A DNA stretch of 8,640 bases from Parcubacteria group bacterium RIFCSPHIGHO2_01_FULL_47_10b (GTDB taxonomy: Bacteria; Patescibacteriota; Minisyncoccia; 2-01-FULL-47-10). A program made the translations under genes and the position numbers. The DNA is taken from the NCBI GenBank assembly GCA_001824325.1, contig MHXC01000025.1:1-8640 (forward strand), read 5' to 3'. Shown here piece by piece: positions 5,805 to 8,640 of this stretch (positions are counted from its first letter, which is position 1; the number at the start of each line of letters is the position of its first letter). The notes under the pieces were generated by a model. The model worked only from the letters and a program-made list of their open reading frames with translations. It did no database searches and was not told where the DNA came from.

Positions 5805-5876
5805 GGGCCCGTCTTCTATCTAGTAAGATACGGGCGTCGACACCCCGTGAAGCGGGTGCAAATCCCGCCGGGTCCA
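5805..5876 (+). ncRNA. tRNA-like element (GUGC T-arm, G3-U70)
   Basis: Seventy-two bases fit a cloverleaf. The acceptor is 5805-5811 with 5869-5875 (seven pairs, the third being G-U, i.e. G3-U70), T at position 8 (5812), and discriminator A at 5876. The D-stem has three pairs plus a mismatch, with loop 5818-5825 that has A14 and A21 but no GG. The anticodon stem is 5831-5835 with 5843-5847 (four pairs, one C-C mismatch), and the loop GTCGACA has U33 and nominal anticodon CGA. A 4-base variable loop follows, then a perfect T-stem with loop TGCAAAT. CCA is not encoded. The acceptor and T-arm are convincing; the D and anticodon arms are poor. G3-U70 with A73 is the alanine identity set. The CGA anticodon would be serine, but the long variable arm of tRNA-Ser is absent. 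It could be a degenerate tRNA, a non-translational tRNA, or part of a larger RNA. It sits 59 bases before recO. Confidence 0.42.
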
Positions 5877-5896
5877 TACGTAACACATGGTCTAGG

Positions 5897-5925
5897 TTGT
5901 GCATTGGAATCGTTATTCGTATAAT
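5897..5925 (+). promoter_or_regulatory. Promoter of recO
   Basis: A perfect TATAAT at 5920-5925 lies 17 bases after TTGTGC (5897-5902), a weak -35 box. Predicted initiation near 5931-5933 is only a few bases before the recO ATG at 5936. The GGGAG at 5926-5930, which looks like a ribosome-binding site, would therefore not be in this transcript. It would be present in a longer transcript from the 5619-5646 promoter. Two modes of recO expression are thus possible. Confidence 0.45.
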
Positions 5926-5935
5926 GGGAGCGGTC

Positions 5936-6631
5936 ATGAGTTTTACCTGCGAAGGCATCATACTTACGGTCCGCGATAGCGGCGAAACCGAGCAGCGCGT
6001 GACGTTGCTGACGAAAACATATGGGCGTATAACGGCGATGTCGCGCGGCGCAAAGCACATTAAGGCGAAACTAACGCCCCAGTTGCAGCCGGGCAATATC
6101 GGTTTTTTTCAATGTATTCGCCGAAAGCGGGCTGATGAGCCGCTTATAGTCGGCGCTGATATAACACGACGCGGGTCATATGTGGCGCGAGTGCCCGAAA
6201 AAGCGTTGTGCTTACTCAATGTTTTGCAACTTGCAAACGATTTTACGATCGATCGGGTGCCTGACGACACCATATATATGTATACTGAACGTATTATTAC
6301 CACACTCGCGCGACAGCCGGCCGTCCAGATAGACGCATTGATTCGCGCCTATCAACGGGAACTCCTTGAGCAACACGGTTTTGGCGTATCGCTTTACCGA
6401 TGTGGGCAATGTGGTAGAATGAATAAGGATGCAGGCATTGTGGCAATCGCGATCGCATCAGGCATTGGTCTTTGTGGTGATTGCGCGCGACAACACCCGG
6501 AACCCCGCACATTACGGCATGTTTCCAAGCATTCGATCGACGATATCGTCCGCGAACTACTTGCCTATCATTTTGATATACCCATAACAACGTTTCAGTT
6601 TGCGGGACTTCCCGAATTTGCATCAACCTGA
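5936..6631 (+). CDS. recO: DNA repair protein RecO
   Basis: Recombination mediator of the RecFOR pathway: it binds single-stranded DNA and SSB and, with RecR, helps load RecA at gaps. The protein has 231 residues, close to the usual length. The N-terminal OB-fold spans about 1-80 (FTCEGIILTVRDSGETEQRVTLLTKTYGRI, then the MSRGAKHIKAKL segment typical of RecO). A helical domain follows, with a four-cysteine zinc site at C156, C159, C180 and C183. The ATG at 5936 is chosen because it begins the family's N-terminus and has GGGAG five bases upstream; the open frame extends back to a TTG at 5768, but that extension is translation of the tRNA-like element. The gap to the next gene is 11 bases, indicating one operon. 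Confidence 0.9.
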   Translation: MSFTCEGIILTVRDSGETEQRVTLLTKTYGRITAMSRGAKHIKAKLTPQLQPGNIGFFQCIRRKRADEPLIVGADITRRGSYVARVPEKALCLLNVLQLANDFTIDRVPDDTIYMYTERIITTLARQPAVQIDALIRAYQRELLEQHGFGVSLYRCGQCGRMNKDAGIVAIAIASGIGLCGDCARQHPEPRTLRHVSKHSIDDIVRELLAYHFDIPITTFQFAGLPEFAST

Positions 6632-6642
6632 CATAGAAACCC

Positions 6643-8571
6643 ATGGATCCACTGGAGGACATACACGAAAAAATATATACACCCGAGGGAGAGAAAATTT
6701 CTGAACGCCCCTACAGCCCATCTGTTTTGGAGCCCGAGGATGCGTCAGCAAAGCCACATCCGGATACGGCTCCACGCAAATGGTCAGGTAAGCGCGTGTT
6801 TGAATTGAGTAGAGGCAATTCGCGACTTCTATGGGGTGGCGCTATTTTTTTGACGGTGCTGTTAATTGCATCGGGTTTTGCTATATTTTGGAACACAGTC
6901 AGGAGTTGTGATGTAGAAACACAAGTACCCATGCGGATTCGTAACATCGAGCAGATTACGAGCGGCGACGAAGTATTGTATACCGTGGAAGTAGGCAATA
7001 CGTGCCGTATTCGCCTCGAAGACGCTGAGCTCGTTTTTCGCTATCCCGAGGGATCATTTTCATTTGGTGAGGGTAGCGGGTTGTTGCCCATAAGTTCTGG
7101 CGCTTCAGAGGCGCGAGCGCTTATCGGCGACATAGACCCGGGCGAACAGGTCGTACGAGAATTCAAGGCGCGACTTATTGGCGGTGAAAACGAGACAAAA
7201 TTTGCCAATGCCACGTTGTCATTCACGCCGTCGAGCATCAATCGGCAACTCACCTTGCAGCGCCAGTCGCCTGTCACTATTGCAACAGTCCCCATCAATA
7301 TTGTTATTGACGCGCCGAAGGAGAGCTTGTCGAACAAAGAGGTGTTCTACACGATCAATTACGTAAATACCTCAAAGATTGCGTTTGAAAATTTGCGGCT
7401 GCGCGTGCAGTATCCGCGGGGATTTACCTTTGTTGCGTCACGGCCGATCGGCGAGCAAGACAACACGATATGGAACATCGATCGGCTTTCACAAGGCGAG
7501 GAGGGAACGATTTCTATCAATGGTATATTTAAAGGAGAGCCCGACGAAAATATGGTGCTTGAGGCATTTATTGAGCGCCAAAATGGCGAGCAAGTGATTC
7601 TGTTTACGAGCGAGCGAAAAGTAACGCGCTTAGTGGCGTCGCCGTTGTCTATACAATTGTTAGTTAACCGGAAAGAGGAATACAACGCATCTCTCGGGGA
7701 AAAATTGGTGTACACTATTAAATTTCGCAATGACTTCGATGTGCCGCTACAGGAAGTATTTTTGAAGGCACAATTGGTGGGCTCGATGTTTGACGTGAAG
7801 TCAGTCGTGGCGAGCGGCGCATTCGACGTAACCACAAATGAGATCACCTGGACCGCACTCGAGGTTCCCGAATTATTATCGCTTGAGCCCAGAGAGGAAG
7901 GGTCAGTTGATTTCATTGTACAACTCAAGGATCGTTTCCCCATTAACAGTTTTAACGACAAAAATTTTTTTATTAAAGTCGTCGGGCAGATTGGCACTGA
8001 TATTGTGCCTCGATTCCTCGGCGTAGATTCTGTGGGTCAAGAAACATCATTGGTGACAAAGCTGAAAACAACGACTGTGTTGAAAGCTCCAGGGTTTTAT
8101 ACAGATCCTTCAAGCGGAATTGATAACAGCGGGTCGATACCGCCGCGCGTGGGAAGCGATACGAGTTACACGGTGCATTGGCAAATTCTCAATACCGCCA
8201 ACGATCTCCGGGATGTTGTGGTGAAGGCGAAGTTACCAACGGCAGTGACATGGACTGATCATTACGATATTACATCGCGCACGGGGGCGATAACATATAA
8301 TGCGTCCTCAAAGGAGGTAGTATGGAATGTGGGGCGCGTGCCTGCGACTACTGGAATCGCATTGCCGGTTATTGAATCGGTATTCCAGGTGCAGCTTCGC
8401 CCATCGCCATCAATGATTGATCAGGTGGGCGTGCTCTTGCTTGAGTCAGAACTTAGTGGTATTGATGAATATACGGGAGAACAGATATCGACGACAGCGT
8501 CCGTAATTACAACAGCGCTGCCATCTGACTCGTCCGTTGCGGGGCGCAAGGCGGTTATCGTAGCGAACTAA
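6643..8571 (+). CDS. Membrane-anchored protein with DUF11/Ig-like repeats
   Basis: A 642-residue protein with no enzymatic motif. Residues 1-61 are charged and proline-rich and presumably cytoplasmic. A single membrane segment covers about 62-84 (LLWGGAIFLTVLLIASGFAIFW), and the rest should lie outside the membrane. The outer part contains about four copies of a beta-rich unit with the DUF11-type pattern of a paired 'Y-T-[IV]-x-[YFVW]-x-N' strand and a later 'hydrophobic-x-LP/YP-x-G' strand: near residues 96-205, 216-330, 335-470 and 500-625 (e.g. VLYTVEVGNT, VFYTINYVNT, LVYTIKFRN, TSYTVHWQILNT). Such Ig-like repeats act as surface spacers or adhesive domains. No LPXTG or other sorting signal is seen. 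The ATG at 6643 has no clear ribosome-binding site. Its position between recO and a probable glyS matches an arrangement I recall from Parcubacteria. Role unknown; envelope structure or attachment is inferred. Confidence 0.75.
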   Translation: MDPLEDIHEKIYTPEGEKISERPYSPSVLEPEDASAKPHPDTAPRKWSGKRVFELSRGNSRLLWGGAIFLTVLLIASGFAIFWNTVRSCDVETQVPMRIRNIEQITSGDEVLYTVEVGNTCRIRLEDAELVFRYPEGSFSFGEGSGLLPISSGASEARALIGDIDPGEQVVREFKARLIGGENETKFANATLSFTPSSINRQLTLQRQSPVTIATVPINIVIDAPKESLSNKEVFYTINYVNTSKIAFENLRLRVQYPRGFTFVASRPIGEQDNTIWNIDRLSQGEEGTISINGIFKGEPDENMVLEAFIERQNGEQVILFTSERKVTRLVASPLSIQLLVNRKEEYNASLGEKLVYTIKFRNDFDVPLQEVFLKAQLVGSMFDVKSVVASGAFDVTTNEITWTALEVPELLSLEPREEGSVDFIVQLKDRFPINSFNDKNFFIKVVGQIGTDIVPRFLGVDSVGQETSLVTKLKTTTVLKAPGFYTDPSSGIDNSGSIPPRVGSDTSYTVHWQILNTANDLRDVVVKAKLPTAVTWTDHYDITSRTGAITYNASSKEVVWNVGRVPATTGIALPVIESVFQVQLRPSPSMIDQVGVLLLESELSGIDEYTGEQISTTASVITTALPSDSSVAGRKAVIVAN

Positions 8572-8610
8572 CATTTTGCGCCGCGTTACTTCCGATTTAC
8601 ACGCACGACC

Positions 8611-8640
8611 ATGCCTGACATGCAGACAATTATCTCGCTC
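8611..8640 (+). CDS. glyS: Probable glycyl-tRNA synthetase, first ten codons only
   Basis: ATG at 8611 opens a frame running off the right edge that reads MPDMQTIISL. This resembles the N-terminus of the class II homodimeric glycyl-tRNA synthetase, where such a helix is followed by CKRRGF and EIYGG (outside the window). An ATG three codons later (8620) is an alternative start. Placement after recO and the DUF11-like gene supports the call. The preceding 39 bases (8572-8610) show no terminator and no clear ribosome-binding site. Ten residues cannot prove the family. Confidence 0.4.
   Translation, partial: MPDMQTIISL

Larger units (their letters stand above)
5653..5876 (+). ncRNA. Candidate structured non-coding RNA or long leader
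   Basis: This segment has no convincing coding frame but carries dense base-pairing that is mutually compatible. Hairpin A pairs 5677-5686 with 5693-5702, flanked by CTTAC/GTAAG at 5666-5670 and 5704-5708. A long-range 13-bp perfect stem joins 5714-5726 to 5839-5851. Hairpin B pairs 5727-5743 with 5770-5786 (17 pairs, three G-U). Hairpin C pairs 5807-5811 with 5831-5835 and 5817-5821 with 5826-5830. Hairpin D is 5852-5868 (5-bp stem, 7-base loop). In addition, 5798-5805 can pair perfectly with 5869-5876, which would form a pseudoknot when the 13-bp stem is present. An alternative fold makes the last 72 bases tRNA-like. The near-consensus promoter just upstream supports transcription. Recognised families (tmRNA, SRP RNA, RNase P RNA) do not fit. 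Confidence 0.4.

Noticed and set aside
5653..5876. tmRNA, SRP RNA or another known RNA class
   Set aside because: The G3-U70 acceptor and T-arm recall tmRNA, but both acceptor strands are 57 bases apart with no tag reading frame and no encoded CCA. No SRP or RNase P core motifs were found.
5768..5935. N-terminal extension of recO starting at TTG 5768
   Set aside because: The 56 extra residues are simply translation through hairpin B and the tRNA-like element. RecO homology begins at the ATG at 5936, which has GGGAG upstream.
5791..6096. Minus-strand open frames over the tRNA-like element reading GGICTRF or AGFAPAS
   Set aside because: This is the familiar artefact of translating the reverse complement of a T-arm and acceptor stem. 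It supports an RNA element rather than a protein.

Overview
The window reads as chromosomal DNA from a bacterium of the Candidate Phyla Radiation (Patescibacteria, Parcubacteria-like). That assignment is an inference from four things: the style of the reverse transcriptase, the small toxin-antitoxin proteins, an IleRS of the eukaryote/archaea-like type, and a recO gene followed by a membrane-anchored protein with repeated DUF11-like domains and what looks like the start of glycyl-tRNA synthetase. All genes lie on the + strand. TGA serves as a stop codon (recO, ileS, hicB), so the recoded SR1/Gracilibacteria code does not apply.

Positions 1-2500 are an accessory stretch. It starts with the 3' portion of a reverse transcriptase gene with the LGNLTSQ and YADD signatures of the diversity-generating retroelement (DGR) class. 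Next comes an AbiE-like operon: a winged-helix antitoxin/repressor followed by what appears to be an internally deleted AbiEii toxin that has lost its nucleotidyltransferase core. Its promoter lies inside an inverted repeat that overlaps the reverse transcriptase stop codon. A HicB/HicA toxin-antitoxin pair with its own promoter follows.

Positions 2501-5630 hold ileS, encoding a full-length class I isoleucyl-tRNA synthetase with editing domain, KMSKS loop and C-terminal anticodon-binding region. Its 3' quarter is noticeably richer in A+T than the rest.

Positions 5631-5935 are the most unusual part. A near-consensus sigma-70 promoter (TTGACA, 16 bases, TATACT) straddles the end of ileS and points into about 280 bases with no convincing gene. 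The transcript would contain several strong hairpins, a 12-base direct repeat, a 13-bp long-range inverted repeat, a terminator-like hairpin and, at its end, a 72-base element that can be threaded onto a tRNA cloverleaf. That element has a G3-U70 acceptor pair (the alanine identity element), no GG in the D-loop, and GTGC in place of GTTC in the T-arm. The last two features are hallmarks of tRNAs used outside translation. A novel structured RNA or tRNA-like RNA is the leading candidate for an undescribed system here.

Positions 5936-8640 look like one operon: recO (recombination mediator), a 642-residue single-pass membrane protein with four DUF11/Ig-like extracellular repeats, and the first ten codons of a likely glyS. 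Several promoters place the predicted transcription start only a few bases before the start codon (hicB, recO), which suggests leaderless or near-leaderless mRNAs.
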